Positions 23,630 to 38,769 are shown, counted from the stretch's first letter. The stretch: 64,000 bases of DNA from Stromatinia cepivora (GCA_014898415.1 RCTD01000010.1:1302001-1366000), one strand, 5' to 3'. The notes: generated by a model not told the origin, from the sequence alone. Translations and numbers: made by a program.

Positions 23630-24723
23630 GCTTTATTCAATCAATTAATCGATTGGAAGGATTAGGTAACATTGAATTGGCCAGATAAAAATCGTGTAAA
23701 AGGTACAATAATGTTTTAAAATCGAAAACAGGATATTAGATAAGATCAATATCGTTATTAAACTACAAAATTCTATATAGTAAAGTTTTTTGTGCTTTCT
23801 TTATTATTAGGATTTTCTCTATTTTCTATTCCGAATCATCAATTATATTAATAGACAAAGATGATTCGAATATCTGATCAAGAAAAGGATCGTTATATAC
23901 TTTACATAATCGATTTGAAAGGAAAACAGGATGAATTTTCATTATAATCAGGAATTCGAATTTGAAAAAGCTTCCAGATCGATCAATAATCTTGAATCTT
24001 CTTTGAATTGGGAAATCCAATTTCTTAAATGATTTTTGAATAAGATAACTCTTTATATTGAGTTATATATAATCTCCGATATCGAAATCAATTTTATATT
24101 AATAAATATTTATGAATTTCGATATCTTGATTTGGGTATACAATAAGTCTTCTTTCGTTTGCGCAAAAGTTAATTTATTGTATTCTATATATATACAAAT
24201 ATCATATATATTCATATCGTTTGTTGATTTACTAACATCTTCCTTCCATTCCTATATATATTTCAATGTATACCTGTATAAGATTTCATAAAGTATAAGC
24301 CCTCCTAAGGAATTATATGGAAGAGTAAATTACGTGTAATCCATTATAAATAAGAATTCTAATCAATCGTTTTAATAATAGCTAATAAACGATTTTAACC
24401 ATTACTAAAGGTATTGATTATAGATCTCAATTTGACTATCGATTTGGGGATAGTAAATAATGAATAGTTTGAGATCGGTTCCTAGGATTTGGTTGAATTC
24501 CTTTCAGAATTATAATATAAATTGGGGGCCGCGATCCAATACTATAATATCAAGGGGATTATAATATCGATATATATAATAAAAATATAATTGTATTTGA
24601 ATTCGAATATCGATTGATTTGTAATAAAATATAAAAATAGTTTGCTTTATTAATCGATCAATAATGATTAAAACATTGTTATATCTATATTTATTCTTAT
24701 TAAAGTTGTAGTAATCTATAATA
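23630..24723 (-). pseudogene. Gypsy copy B integrase C-terminal remnant
   Basis: The readable piece 24020-23826 encodes 64 residues with MDFPIQRRFKIIDRSGSFFK and MKIHPVFLSNRLCKVYNDPF, typical of the region after the integrase core that leads into the chromodomain-like end of fungal gypsy elements. Upstream, the degraded LDRGPQF-type core lies near 24530. The frame is interrupted at 24723 by the nested copia-like element. Confidence 0.72.
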
Positions 24724-24889
24724 TATTAACTTTTGGTGCAGGAAGTAGTAGTATTATTGATTATATAGATTGAACTAAGGATCTATAATTCTAATAGGAA
24801 TAGAATTAAGGTTATCCCCAAATATGATCTGTACATCATTATAATCTCATAACCTCAATTTTAATCCTATAATGGCCTCATTTCCAATA
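24724..24889 (-). repeat. 3' LTR of the 24724-30209 element
   Basis: A 166 bp repeat paired with 30044-30209 at equal length; most differences are transitions. Confidence 0.8.
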
Positions 24890-25494
24890 CTCCCTTATTA
24901 AAGATATCCTATTCGATCCTCCTAAGCTATTAATCCCAATATTTTCTTGAATCTTTCGAAAGTAATCCTTATATAAAACTTCATTATTCCATCAACAACC
25001 ATATTATATATATTGATATAATTAATAATGATTTTCTTCTTTTCTATCAAATCCTTAATAAAATAATAACTAATATCTATATATTTGAATCATTTATATA
25101 AATATAGATTCTTAATTAAAACTAAAGTATCTTGATTATCACCAAATATCTGAATTATATTTTTGTTCTTTTCAATATAACTTGATCTAAATAGATCTTT
25201 AAGCATTTGTACAACCCATCTCCTTTATTTGATGAATATTATTATCACAATATATTCTGATTCCATACTAGAAATAGCTACAAATACTTGTTTCTTGTTA
25301 GCCCATAATATAAAGCCTTTATAAAATATCACAACTCCCTTTGAAATACTTTTCTAATTATATTTATTATTAGTTCAATTTATATCTATATATATCTTTA
25401 TTATATTATCAAATATATTATATTTTTTGCAGATATCAGATTGTACTTTTTTTAGCCCGAACTATAGCTTCTATTTGATTGTTGATTATAAATA

Positions 25495-26304
25495 TTATAT
25501 CAAATTCTTCAAAACTATAATATAATGTTTTATTGGTTTTATTATAAATTGTGAAAATCTTTTAACTAAGAATGCTATATCTGGTTGAGTATATATTATT
25601 GAATGAATTACACTTTCTATTTGTTGTTGATATTCATTTATATCTACTAATTCATTGTTATCGATTGCTAGCCGGAGATAGGTATAATCCATTATTGATA
25701 ATTTCTTGACTTAATATTGTTTATATATAATATTATATTTAATTAGTATAATATCGAAATATTCTTTTTGATCTATAATTAATATATACACTTTTCTATT
25801 ATGAATAACTCTAATATTTAGGATCTTACTAATCTCTTTTAGATTCTTAATGTTAAAACAGACCAATAACTTTTCATCAAATTAAATGATTTGCAATAAT
25901 ATACGCGATATAATAACGATATCATCGATATATATTAATAATATTATATCACAATCTTTGGATATATATAGATATAGATCTGCCAAACTTTATACAAAAC
26001 CTATACCTAAAAGCTCTTTCTTCAATAATAAACTCCAATCCCTTCCAATTTGCTTCAAATCATATAGGCTTTGTAAAGCTTATAATATATATCCCTTTTT
26101 GATTTTGATACCTTAAAATAATTCAAGATAGATCTCTTCCTTCAAGTACGATTCGGTAAAGGCGTTTTTGATATCGAAATATGAATATTCCAAATTTTCC
26201 TTTGCGATAATAGTTAGGAATAATCTGAATATATCTAACCTTATTATTGATACAAACATTTCGTTGTAATCTTTTCCTAATATTTGATTGAACCTTTGAA
26301 CCAT
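25495..26304 (-). pseudogene. Copia-like reverse transcriptase and RNase H fragments
   Basis: Positions 26304-26113 encode VQRFNQILGKDYNEMFVSII and YSYFDIKNAFTESYLKEEIY, the heart of the copia RT domain including the first catalytic Asp (FDIKNAF). Positions 25692-25495 encode YQQQIESVIHSIIYTQPDIA, matching the conserved stretch between RT and RNase H. The YVDD region between them is broken by stops. Not functional. Confidence 0.8.
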
Positions 26305-29300
26305 TAATCTTGCCTTAAATCATTCTACTTTATTATCCTTAATCTTAATTATAAATATCTATTTCATCGAAACCAGATTATTTCCTTTAAGGAATATATA
26401 TTCTTCCCAAATATCATTTTGAATTAAGGATATAATTTCCTTTTGAATAATTTCCTTCTATTTTTCAAAGTATTTTCGATTTAATATTGCTTTTTTATAA
26501 ATTCTTGATATTTTGATTTTTAAAATTTCTTCAGCCGGATATATTATATTTTTTATATTATTTATATTTATCAATGAAATCATGAAATCTGAAACAATCT
26601 TGTTTTTGATATAAGGGTTCATTTTGTAAATAATTGGGATTGTAATTATAATATATTCTACACTTTCTTGAGTTTTGGCCTATATAAATATCGCAATCAA
26701 TATTCTTATAATCTTATTTTCCTATTCTTCTTTAGAATCTTATTTTATATTTCTTTTCCGTTTTCGTATTAGATATTTTAGGGATTCGTTTTCAAGATCC
26801 ATTTTATCCTTTTATTCGATTTCAAATAATTATAGATTTATTTCGCTTTTTGATCCTATTGAAATAAATTTATCAGTAAAATTTAAAACAATCTTAAATT
26901 TTGCTTTTGATACAAATTCAGGATTTACAAAAGTTGATTTTTAAATTGGATCCTTTGAAATAATAGATTCGATATCTGAAATATCCTTGGAAAAAGATTC
27001 TTGATTTGTTTTCTGGATATTACCATCTTTATTTTTATTGTATATTAATATTAATATATCTAATTTATTTAATTTCAATTCGATAATTGAGGTATTTGAT
27101 ATAATTATTAAATTCGATATAATATCTATTGAAAAGAATATTTAGAACAAAAGTAATACAAATATTATATTTGATATTAAAGATAGAAAAAATATTTTGT
27201 TTGCTACCGATCTACTACAAGATTTTCGATCTAACTTTATATTCTTTGTTTCTTATAGATTTAATTCACAATTTCTTAATTTAAAATCCAAATCTCCTTT
27301 TCGATGAAATTCATTTATAATTACTTTACTTGATCGAAATATATAATCTAATTCTAGAAAATATACTTTGATATATTTGTTCGTAACTTTTGAATATCCT
27401 AGAAATATACTAACTCTCGAAATATCCCGCAATTTATTGTATCTCTATTTTTTCGGAATAATCTTGGAATTGATATAAATATAATATTTGTTCCCCTAGA
27501 CTTTGTATATTTTTATATCTAATATTATATCTATAAAAATTTCTATAAAGGATCGATTTATTTTGTTTATATCAAAATCAATATTAATGTGATTCCTGAT
27601 ATAAATATTGTGTTTTATAATTTCATTTTAAAATTCTAATAATAATCCAGTTTCTTTTAATATTACTTTTATATCTATTTTTATAATCTTTATATTCTAT
27701 TTTATAGATTTATTTTGATATAAAGAGATAATTATTGTAACTTCGGATTATATACCTAATAATCATTTATAAATAGTTTATAAGAATTTTAATATATTGT
27801 TAATCTTGATTATAATAATCTTTTCTTCAATAGTTAATTCCATCTCCTTTTTCTAAGTTTTCAATATTTAAATTGTATTATCTTTTTGTTTAAATAGTAT
27901 AATTCAATTTACTTTTGTATAATTATTAATGATCAATATGAAATAACAATTCCCTTAAATCGATTTTGGGAATGATCCTGTAATATCGAAATATATAAAT
28001 TCGAGTCTCTTTGATTTGTATAGACTCAATTGCTTCGGAATACGATTGATCATTTTAATGAGTATACACACTTTATAGATATCTAATTCAATTGGGATCT
28101 TTATCGATTTGATTATATTGGATACCTTATATAGATTCTTGATCTTATCTGGACCTAAATGATTGAATCTTCGATATTATAATAAGTATTTCTCTTTTTT
28201 CTTAAATATTAATTCGTTATCGATATCTTTAATACTATCGATTATTTCTAAAAAAAAATCTTTTTCCTAATTATTTTGATATACACTAAAACAAAAAACT
28301 ATATTCTTATATCCTTTGGTTATATATGAAATCATATACATTCCGTTTTATATTCTAATATAAATGATTTTCTTATTATCCTTCTTGAAATATATATAAT
28401 GAAAGTTGAATTCTTTTTATAATTCTATTTTACAGATTCTTTTTCTTAATAATAAATTTATTTCTAATTCTAATATATATAATACATTTGAAAGTAACAT
28501 TTTAAAACCATCTTTGTATATTATATCCACTAAACCCCAATAACAACAATATATCACTCCCCTATCAATCTTTATCCTTCGTTTGGTAATAGATTCTATT
28601 GATCTGAATAATGAAAATTGATCAAATATATATAAAAAAATACCTATATCGATATATTATTTACTAAAAAAAACCTTACTAATGATTTCCTTTGTCAAAT
28701 TATAATCTTCCTTTATTATATCTTCAATATCGGAATCTGATTCAAAAATATTATTAGTAAAGTATACTTAATCTTTCTTATTGAAATAGATCTTCTTCGG
28801 ATTCAATAATCCCCTTCTTCTTTAATAACAAAGATAATTGTAAAGGAATTTGTTGGTTCGCATTAAATACAAATAATCTCATATATAATAACTTTCCCTT
28901 TAATACAAATCGCAAACATTATTTGGGGTCTCGAAATCTGATTCTTGATATTGAGAAATATACCTAGATCCTTTCGCAATTTGTACTAGCTCTGATCCAT
29001 TTTTAAAACGAAGTTCCTTAATCTATAAATACTTGATTTTATTATCGATACTAAAGCTGATTTGGATATTCAATATATTCATTATTCTTTGATAATCGAT
29101 TGGAAGATTATATATTAAAATCAAGAATAAGGCAATATCTTGATATACTGACCGACAATTTTCGTCTGCAATTTCCAACTTCCTTTTATACTCTTTCAAT
29201 TTGTTCTAGACTTCGATAATAATTATATCAGAATAAATATTAGATTGGAATTTGAAGTTCTGGATCATCGTTATATATATATTGATTATAATTATACTAA

Positions 29301-30043
29301 CTTTAATATATTTTGATTTAAGATATCTTTAAAATATATATACTATTGAATATTTATCGGTAAAGGCTTCATCATTATTATTAAATATTATACAAATATA
29401 CAATAATATATTTGCTTTATCCTTTAAGTATTCCAATTTCAATTCGATATTATAATATATACAACCATTGATCTTATAGACAGATACTATATTGGATCCT
29501 ACAATCTACATATATTCATCTAATGTTTGATCAATTGTATAAAACCATCCTTTCCTTTTCAATTATATCTTTATTTATCTGAACCATCATTCATAATTGT
29601 TTTGATTAAACTTCGAAGGGTTGTTTGATTCTGATATTATAAAGGTTTCTTGCTATTTGATAAATATCAAAGATAATCTTCAGATTTTTAAAACGATCTT
29701 AAAAAAAAAAGATATACAACAAATAAATTCAAAATAATAAAGAAATATAAAAATAAAACAATAAAAAAAAATTCATAAGATCATATTGTAATATATTTTC
29801 TTATAGTTATGCGAACTTGCTCTTTGCCTTTGCTATAATTCTGTATTAGTACTATATAGACTGCTCTCCACTCTGGCCTGTAATATTATGAATTATAAAC
29901 TATATTATCGTATTTCAACTCTATTTTGATGACATTATATAAAAACTCTGATTTTCATTCTATTCCATCCCTATTAATTATACTAATCCTTTCTCGATTT
30001 GCTTTGCTTTCTAATCATTATTATACAACCGGATCTCATAATC

Positions 30044-30209
30044 TATTAACTTTTAATACAGGAAATAATAATATTATTGACTATATAGATTGAATTAAGG
30101 ATTTATAATTCTAATAAGAATAGAATTGAGGTTATCCCCAAATATGGTCTATATACCATTGTGGTCTTGTGACCTCAATTTTAATCCTATGATGGCCTCA
30201 TTTCCAACA
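30044..30209 (-). repeat. 5' LTR of the 24724-30209 element
   Basis: A 166 bp repeat that ends, on the + strand, with CATTTCCAACA, the complement of a TGTTGGAAATG start. Confidence 0.8.
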
Positions 30210-31334
30210 TAATGATATATTATTATATTTGATTAGGAATCGGAAATGGATATAATAAACCGGGGGTACGATTGTATGAAATAGAATTGCATTTATAGAT
30301 GTAACAATTGTATATATATCTGGCTATAGTATTATATATTCTAGACCAATAGTATTATTGAGATAATAAAAGATAGATTTTGTTTGTATCAGGATAAACA
30401 ATGGAAATGGAATTATAGGTTTCACGAATCAGGTAAATTCGAAGATTGTCGATATCAAGCACCACTAGGCGGTTATTGTAAAGCAAAAGGTCGTTTTGGA
30501 GTAATATATACTTGTAACCTTGAATAACTTATATTCTGAATATTAATAAGTTATCTATAGTTTTATTTACTTCGATAATATAATTAATTAAATCGAATCG
30601 AAGAGCGATTTCATTCAAATCGATACTAGTAATCACTGTTTCGTTTGGATGATATTTTTGTAAACTTCTTTTATGATTTCGATATCAATTTAATTATCTT
30701 TAATAAACTGTTAAAGACGATTTTTCTTCTTAATATAATTCTGGAGATCCAACTCGTCGATCTGATGGGTTAAAGTATCGATGAGAGGGTTATCTTTTCC
30801 AGAACAATATATAATAATGAAATTATAATTGGCTAAAACTTCTGTTTAGCGAGTTTATCGGATATTGAAAATCTTGGTAATCATGAAATATTCAAAGGTT
30901 TTATAATCGATATAAACCTTGATTTTATATAATAAACTAGCGAATTCTACTTTTTAATGATTAAGAAATCGAATGATTAACAGCATTTCCTTATCATAAA
31001 CTTTGTAATTCAATTCAATAGTAATTATGGTTTTGGAGAAATAAGTTACGAGAAACCAATCTTCATTATATTGTTATGATAATATATTAGCAATTATTTT
31101 ATCAGATATATCTATTTCGAGTATACAAAGGAGTTAATGATTATAGTATTACAGGAGTAGAGCAGAGATAAGCTTTTTCTTCAAGATATTGAATGCATTT
31201 TGGTATACTTCATCGAATACAAATTTAATATTTGCTTTAATGAATTCGTTAAGAGATTTCGCTATTATACTATAATCCTTAATGAACCGTCGATAAAAAT
31301 TACAAAAACCAAGGAATGATTGGATCCCTTTCAT
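30210..31334 (-). pseudogene. Gypsy copy B RNase H and N-terminal integrase remnant
   Basis: Positions 31334-31149 encode MKGIQSFLGFCNFYRRFIKD, the conserved junction between RT and RNase H of Ty3/gypsy elements. The following RNase H and integrase N-terminus are degraded down to 30210, where the nested copia-like element begins. The stretch 30650-30300 aligns, inverted, with the copy A integrase start at 2113-2433. Confidence 0.75.
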
Positions 31335-31733
31335 TGTTATCGGAAAAATCCAATTCTCAATTACCTCAATCTTTTCAGGGTTTATTTCTATTCCTTTAAT
31401 AGAGATAATAAAACCTAAGTATTTGATATATATAACATTGAATTTGTATTTCTCAAAATCCGTTTATAAACCAACGGCTTTTAATCATTCGAGAATTAGC
31501 TTAATATAAATTTGATACTTTTCTTCGTTCTCAGAATAAATTAGAATATCGTCGAAGTATATTATACAAAAAACGTTTAGATAATCGAATAAAATATTAT
31601 TTATATAACACTAATAGATTACAAAACCATTCATTAATCCAAATAATACGATTTTGCATTTATATAATCCATATCGGATTCAAAAGATAGTATACTCTTC
31701 CAAAACAGAATCCATTTTTATACAATAAAAAAC

Positions 31734-32075
31734 TTAACGAATATCGAATTTGATAAAGATCTTAGCACCGAAAAACCAAGAAAACATTTCATCGATCAAA
31801 GAAAAAGAATACCGATCCTTATATATCAAAGAATTCAATAATCTGAAGTTTATATAGAATTTCAAATTACCATTGGATTTCTTAACGAATAAAATAAGTA
31901 TAATATAAAGGATTTGATTAAATTTAATAAAACCTTTGCTGAAATTATCTATAATATATTCTTTAACGATTTCCAATTGTTCCAAGGATATCTTATAAAA
32001 CGGGCTATAATACAAAGTTTGTTCTCCTTCGCCTTCTAATATGATTTTATAATTATAAAATTGATTAAAAAGCAA
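31734..32075 (-). pseudogene. Gypsy copy B reverse transcriptase fragment
   Basis: A 113-residue open stretch includes LEQLEIVKEYIIDNFSKGFI, FVKKSNGNLKFYINFRLLNS and GAKIFIKFDIR. The last ends at the first catalytic Asp region (normally LDLR or FDLR). The YxDD part downstream is broken. This is a diagnostic Ty3/gypsy RT signature. Confidence 0.85.
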
Positions 32076-32870
32076 AATATTTAATTCATACTTAGAAAAA
32101 GTTCAATAATATTATCGATATTCAAATAATATTTCAAGTTTTGAATCGATTTCGGCCAATACTCGATCGAATTTCTTTCGAACTTTTATATTCTTAAATT
32201 CGGTTAAGGCAATCAATACTCTCTCTTTTATATATTATTCGTTTTATTAGAAGTTTATTATATTATCAAATTCTTTTAGAATAATAATAAAAAGTTTAAT
32301 TTGTTCATTTTTTTTACATTCTAATTAGAATTTATCGGATTTGAATATATATAGATCAAGGATTTCGAACAATATACAAAAAAGGCATTTATAGATCTAC
32401 AATAATAATATAATTGATTAAAAAGAAAATGAATTGAATTTAAAAGGAATCAAAACTTCTTTCTTTTCAACAAAAATCTATATTATATTTATATTTGAAG
32501 ATTCTTATTGTATATTATCAACTACAATTGATCTATTCAATTATAAATCTCTTCGATTCCAATATTCTTCGAATTAATCATTTTGTCGATTAGTATCTTA
32601 TTAAACTAATCGATCGATCTTTCGTTTGCAAAAAAATAATTGAATAACAAAAAAATTATTTGAATAGAAAATAATACAAAATCTCTTTTTAAATTATTCG
32701 AAATATCGATTGAAGCAATCAAACTTCATTCGAATCTTTAATAACCAAAGTCTACCTAAAATAATATTATAATTCCCTAATTCAATAATAAGGAAAAGAA
32801 CAAAAAATTATTCACAACTATTGATCATTAAATTAAAAAATATGAAATAGATAATAATATAGTTTTGTAT

Positions 32871-33161
32871 TGTGAGAAAGTTGGGATATCAAGGCCTAAC
32901 ACGTAGCTAGTTCATAGTCATATGGTTACATGACTCTTCGTAGTTAGATATAAGAGAGGGTTCTGCTCCTTTCTCCTTAAAAGAAATCAATCGTTTTCCA
33001 TTAGTCTTTTTGTACTCCATTTATGTACAACCCAAATCATTGTCTAAACCTACTAGTTTTACTACTTGAAACCTTTACAATATAATCTGATCAATTCCAA
33101 TTCCTATTTCCCCTTGTAGTATATTATTGGGACACATATATCTTGATCTACCTTTTTTATA
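32871..33161 (+). repeat. 5' LTR of element D
   Basis: A 291 bp repeat starting TGTGAGAAAGTTGGG. It is paired with 43797-44087; nearly every difference is C/T or G/A. Confidence 0.85.
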
Positions 33162-33929
33162 ATAATAATCTACATAGGGATTCGAATTGTACAATTTATA
33201 TTATACAAATATATCTACAAAGAAACCATGATTGAAAAGAAAATAAAATTAATAGTTTATAGATGGGGGGAATGGGATTGACCCTGAAAGAATAATCCTT
33301 TCAAAAATATGGGATTGTTAAATTTTGAATAAAAAAGTTTTGATCATTGAAGCTCTCTTATTCGTGTTTATCCATTATATCAAAGACGAATCATTTTTCA
33401 GCAGAACCATTATTCTATTCTCCATATTAAAAGGAATATATCAATGAAGATCCTACTCGGAAATATAATTAATAATATCAAAAGTATATTAGAACTTTAA
33501 ATACAATAGAATCCCCATTTGTAAACAAGTTATTTATCTTTGCGAATAAGAAAACTTTAATCCCGAGGATAACCTTGATTGAATGCGATTAATTATATTG
33601 AAGGATCTTAAATGCCTTATATACTTTTAGAACTATTTGAATATTTAAATATATATTGGAGTAATAAGAAGAATTAAGTATAGTATACTAAATTATCATC
33701 CTTGATATTAATAATCAAAAATTTAAGATATATTTTAAAAAACTCTTAATTGAAGGGTTTAAAATTTATATATTCTTTTAAAAGAAAGAAAATCTTGGAA
33801 AGGATTATATATATTTTTCCTTTTTTTTTAAAGATTTATCAAGAGAAAATTATAAATATTGAAAGCTATTAAGAATCAAATATTAAATCAGATTCTAACA
33901 AATCGGATACTTTTCAACCAAACTATAAT

Positions 33930-35360
33930 AATATAATGGATAACTTTGATCTATCTATAAAATTGAATCTTCTGCAAAATGCTCCTTAAGGATCAAAGAA
34001 TAATATTATTATTTCAATTATCAATCTTTTTAAATCTATTGAAGAATTTTTTATTAATAATAACAAAAATTCTATTAAAAAAAAAGAAAAAATAAAGAAA
34101 ACCAAAAAAGAAAAAGAAGTAAATTAACAATAATAAAACCCATCAAAAATTCCATTTGCTATTTGTATTAAGGATTATATATATATATTCTCTATTATAT
34201 TATATATTAGAAATGCCACTATCCTCATTTTCAATAAAATCAATATATCTGATTTCTTTATAATTTAGGATGCCTTACAAATTGATTACAGTATATCCGA
34301 TAAGGAAATATAAACTCGATTTCTTTAATATTACAATTATATTATTATTATCCAAATCAAACTTATACCGAAATACAACTCTATTAGATATAATTAGAAA
34401 GAAGGATTGAAATCAACATTACTTCAATACTTTCGCAATTATAATATTCAGCAAATGATAGACACCCGAAACTTTTTTAATCAATTTATTAATAATTAGT
34501 ATAATAAGAATAAAGAGGATTATAATACAAATCTAATAATGGTAAAGGATTATATTACTAAGTTCGTATTTTCGGTTATTCAATTTATTGATAATTATAT
34601 AATCATCGAATTCGAAACTGAAAAAATGTTCTTATATAGTCTATATACCCAAATGAGAAAGAAGATTGTTAGACAGCTTAAAATTGACCTCGATAATCCT
34701 GCTTCTATAAATTTTAAAAGAATAATAAATAAAGCCTACAAATAATACTTTTCTAAGGATTCTGTTGCCCGAATTTATGAAAGATTTAAATCTCATCAAA
34801 TTACTGTTTCCTAAACTGTACATGAATATATAAAAACTCCATTTATCTCTGATACCAATACAAAACCTTATTTTTAAAGATAGAAGCCAGAAAACACTAT
34901 AGATAAAATCATTAACCTCTTGAATAAGCTCAGTATAAATTATCTAAAGATAAGAATCAAAAGTATAAAAGACTCGAAATTATCCTTCTCATTATCATAA
35001 CATCAAATTATTTATCAAAAAAGCAATACAAGATATAATGATTATCCCATTCAAATAAACAAAAAGGAATTCTTTTTGATATAAATGAAATTTATAAAAA
35101 AGATTATCTTTATTATTATTACTTTAAAAGATTTTTTTACAATAATAATCATACTATAAAACAAAATTGCCCTAAAAAGATCGATGATATTAATACTGGA
35201 TTATATCATTATAATAAATACAGAATCTTTATATTTAATCCTAAAAAATATCCCAACCCTTTTTTAATTTTCAAATAAAAGAATTCCTTAAAGAACCATT
35301 AAATTGAAATATATATAAAAACTTATAGATTTAATTAACAAAAAAAACGATTGAAGAAAC
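33930..35360 (+). pseudogene. Element D gag remnant
   Basis: The best open piece, 34539-34745, encodes 68 residues including FIDNYIIIEFETEKMFLYSL and MRKKIVRQLKIDLDNPASIN. Further on, near 35100-35170, a degraded zinc-knuckle-like stretch keeps NHTIKQNCPKK, with the earlier Cys apparently changed to Tyr. The position between the 5' LTR and the protease supports gag. Many stops interrupt it. Confidence 0.6.
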
Positions 35361-36048
35361 TTAATACTGAGAATGATTTATTGAATCTCGGAATCTCTAA
35401 TATTGAAATTGTAAGGGATACATTTGTAAATAATATCAATTATTGAAGAGGGGAAATTATCAACATCAATGTAATTACCCAGTTTAAAGAAATCTCAAAG
35501 CTACAAAATCGACTATCTAAAAAGTCCAAATCGATAGAATAAAACGAAATTGATAAATCCCAAAAATCGTTAAACATTTTTCGAAAAATATTGCTCAAAA
35601 TAATAGATCAAATTGAAAAGAAAAGGCTAGAGAAAGAATTCTCCAATAAAAATGAAACCATAAATATTGGCAAAAACGAAAAAGACGAAGCAAAAGAATC
35701 TCAGAAAAAGAAAGGTCTTCCTGAACCCGATAAGAATGGTATAATACGAGAAAATAGAATATCCAATTTTTGTATTAGATCCTCAAAAATAAAAAAGCAA
35801 GTATTAATCACTATTTATACTATAAAATCCCCAATAGAAATCTTGAAATAGATTTACAGAATCGAAATCCTAATAACAATTAGGATTGCCTTTATATATA
35901 TACCAGATCTTCTTAAATAAACTTTCAAAAAAGCATCAATCGTAAATATCGAAGAATAAAAAGAGTTTTTCAGAAATTCAGAAATTCCTGCCGAAAAAAC
36001 TATAATAACCTTAATAATTATTAATCATTTAAATACCTCCTCTAATTA

Positions 36049-36417
36049 TCAATCAAAAGAAATATACAATATATCTACTATCACTGTAATCTTTATAGAT
36101 AAGAATATCAAGATTAACAATATTGTTGATTCGGAATCGATAATCAATATGATAAACCTAGAAGTTACAAAAGAATTGAAATTCATAATACACGAATATA
36201 AGACAACAATAATTACCCTTGATAGAAATGCCATTATTTTGTATAGATTGATTGAAAATGTGGAAATCAATTTTAAAGGAATTAAAAACATTATCGATAT
36301 CTTTGTTTTGAATAACATTAAAGATCCATTATTATTAGAGATACTATATTTGTTTACAAGAAAGATCGATTTTGAATATAAAGAAGATAAACAAATCATA
36401 TAGATTATTGATAACAA
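36049..36417 (+). pseudogene. Element D retroviral-type aspartic protease remnant
   Basis: The + strand reads NIVDSESIINMINLEVTKEL followed by an open 84-residue stretch (36149-36403) with IHEYKTTIITLDRNAIILY and IDIFVLNNIKDPLLLEI. This matches the Ty3-type protease fold region. The active-site DSG appears as DSE, which a single G-to-A change explains. An overlapping - strand frame of 122 codons is a shadow of it. Confidence 0.65.
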
Positions 36418-37199
36418 TAATGTTAATAGGGCCGATTACTAAACAATTGAACCAAAACATAAAACAAATATTATAAAGATTAATCTTAAAAAACCGGAAA
36501 AAGAATAAACAATACAAATCTTAGGGATTGTATCAATGATCTTCTAAAAGTTCTAGATATTATCAAAAGTGAAAGAAAATTTGAAGAATTCATTAAAAAC
36601 TATTTCCCAGAATTCCTAATTAACATCCCAAATTTTAAAACAATCTTAAATTCTATAGAGTTTAATACAAACATTATTCGAATTAACCTTGATTTTGATA
36701 TCGAAGATATATTTAATAATATTGAAGATTCAGAACTAAAAGGATTTCAGGAATACTTTACTGTTAATAATATTCACCTCGATTTGGAAGAACTTAGGAT
36801 AGAAAACGATATCTAAAAGAAACTAATTAATATCAAATCCGAAATTCTCATTTTAATCAATAATATATATAAGAAAAAAAAGAACAAAATAAAATCCTCA
36901 AACAAAACAAAATACTTTAATAAAGAAATCCCAGAAGATAACCCTAATTGGCTAGAATTGGAATATACAAAACACTCTAAATATCAACCATCAAATCCCT
37001 TTTCGAAATATTTGATATTATACTTCGATACTAGATCTAAAGGTTTCCAATTGATACAAGAATATTTAACATTATTAAATATCAAAGATATACTTTGAAA
37101 ATATAAAAAAGAACTTCTTTTTATACTATTACAAAATCGAAAAACAATATTAGCTTTTGATTAAACAGAAATCAGCAATATCAAACCTTCAATTACCCC

Positions 37200-38650
37200 G
37201 CTACAAATTATCAAAACAATATTATATAAAGTCTAACAAACTCCTAATTTTGTACCCCCTAAAGCCCTTTTATTAATAACTATCGAAATGATAAGAGATT
37301 ATATCAAATGAAATATATTAAAAAAAGAAAAAGGATTATACCGAAATCCTTGATATTTAATTAAGAAAAACAAAGTTGATAAATACTATATCATTATTGT
37401 AATAACAAAAGCAAATATTGTAACCCTATAAGATATAAATATATCTCCAAACTTAAAGGAATTTGTTGAACAAATGATTAAATGTTTATTAATATCCTTA
37501 ATTGATTTCTTCTCTGGATATAATCAAATACCTTTAGATAAAAAGAATAAAGATATCATTATTATTATAATTCCTTTTGATCTGATGAAATTCATTATTT
37601 TATTATAAAGGGCTACTAATTCGGTTATTCAATTTGTAAGGATTATATCAAAGATATTATGGGATATCATACCTAATGTTACCATACCTTATTTAAATGA
37701 TATTGGAGTTAAGGATCCCAGAACTCGATATAATGAAATTGAAGTTGAACCTAGATTGAAGAAATTCGTTATTAAACATCTGAAAAACTTGAATGTTATA
37801 ATAGAATATATTAAATATACAGAATATATTATCAATATCAAATCCAAATAATATTATAATGAAATCCGAATCGTAAATTATTATATCAATTTTGAAGGAA
37901 GAAATCCTGATATTGTTAAAATCATTAAGATATTTAAATGGTTATTTTATTTGAACGATTATGAAATTAAAATGTTCTTTAAAGTATATATTTTTTATCA
38001 ATTTTAGATAAAGAATTTCGTTATTATTATAAAGCCTTTTTATACATTATTAAAGAAAAATATAAAATTTATTTGAATTGTTAATCATAATACTATAATA
38101 ACCTTACTGAAAAACAAATTAACTTTAGCCCCAATCCTTCTTCCATTGATTTACTTATCTGGAACTGGAATCATCGTGTTCGCTGTCGATGCTAACTTAG
38201 TAGAATAAGGAGCTGTTCTAGGTCAAATATATGATAATAAACCTCGCATTATTACTAAATATAAAAATAGTATATAGAATCATACTGAATGGAATTATAA
38301 TACTATTAAAAAAGAATACAGAAGAATATTCAAAGTTCTATAAAAATACAAAAAAGATCTTTATAATATTCATTTCCTTTTAAAAACTGATACGAATATA
38401 TTTGTAATTCAACTAAATAAAGCAACTATAGATTTATCTAATACTTTGATCACAAAATGGATTACTTGAATCAAATTCTTCGATTTTGATATCAGGTATG
38501 TTCCTGAAAACAAAAACATTGTTATAGATACTTTATCACAATGATTGCGAATTGCTTCAAACAATATTGACAAAGAATATAAAGAAGATATTGATAATTT
38601 GATTATTACAAATCTAAATTTGTTACAAATAGATCTAATAATAAATATAA
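37200..38650 (+). pseudogene. Element D reverse transcriptase and RNase H remnant
   Basis: Reading through stops gives LIDFFSGYNQIPLDKKNKD (first catalytic Asp region of RT) and a later LNDIGV that fits the YLDD motif. RNase H follows with VFAVDANL, WNYNTIKKEYR and FDFDIRYVPENKNIVIDTLS, all in Ty3/gypsy order. Stops are TAA or TAG in places where Gln or Trp would be expected. Confidence 0.78.
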
Positions 38651-38769
38651 ATGATTCCAAAATTTTAAGATTGTTTCAAATTTTGGAAGGTGGAAATAAA
38701 AGAATATAAATAATCGTTTAATATATTATTATATTATAAAGATCTAAAAATATATTAATAAAGGATTAA

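Larger units (their letters stand above)
24724..30209 (-). mobile_element. Copia-like LTR retrotransposon nested in gypsy copy B, RIP-degraded
   Basis: Two 166 bp direct repeats (24724-24889 and 30044-30209) bound 5.5 kb. Flanks are TAATA at 24719-24723 and TAATG at 30210-30214, one transition apart. Copy A holds the unbroken site near 9272-9280, which confirms the insertion. On the - strand the LTR starts TGTTGGAAATGAGGCC. RT and RNase H remains lie near its 3' end, as expected for copia. The region 26960-29690 is degraded gag and integrase with no readable frame. Confidence 0.82.

Noticed and set aside
36049..36417. 122-codon - strand frame rich in Ile and Ser
   Set aside because: It is the reverse of the element D protease remnant, whose + strand reading makes family sense.
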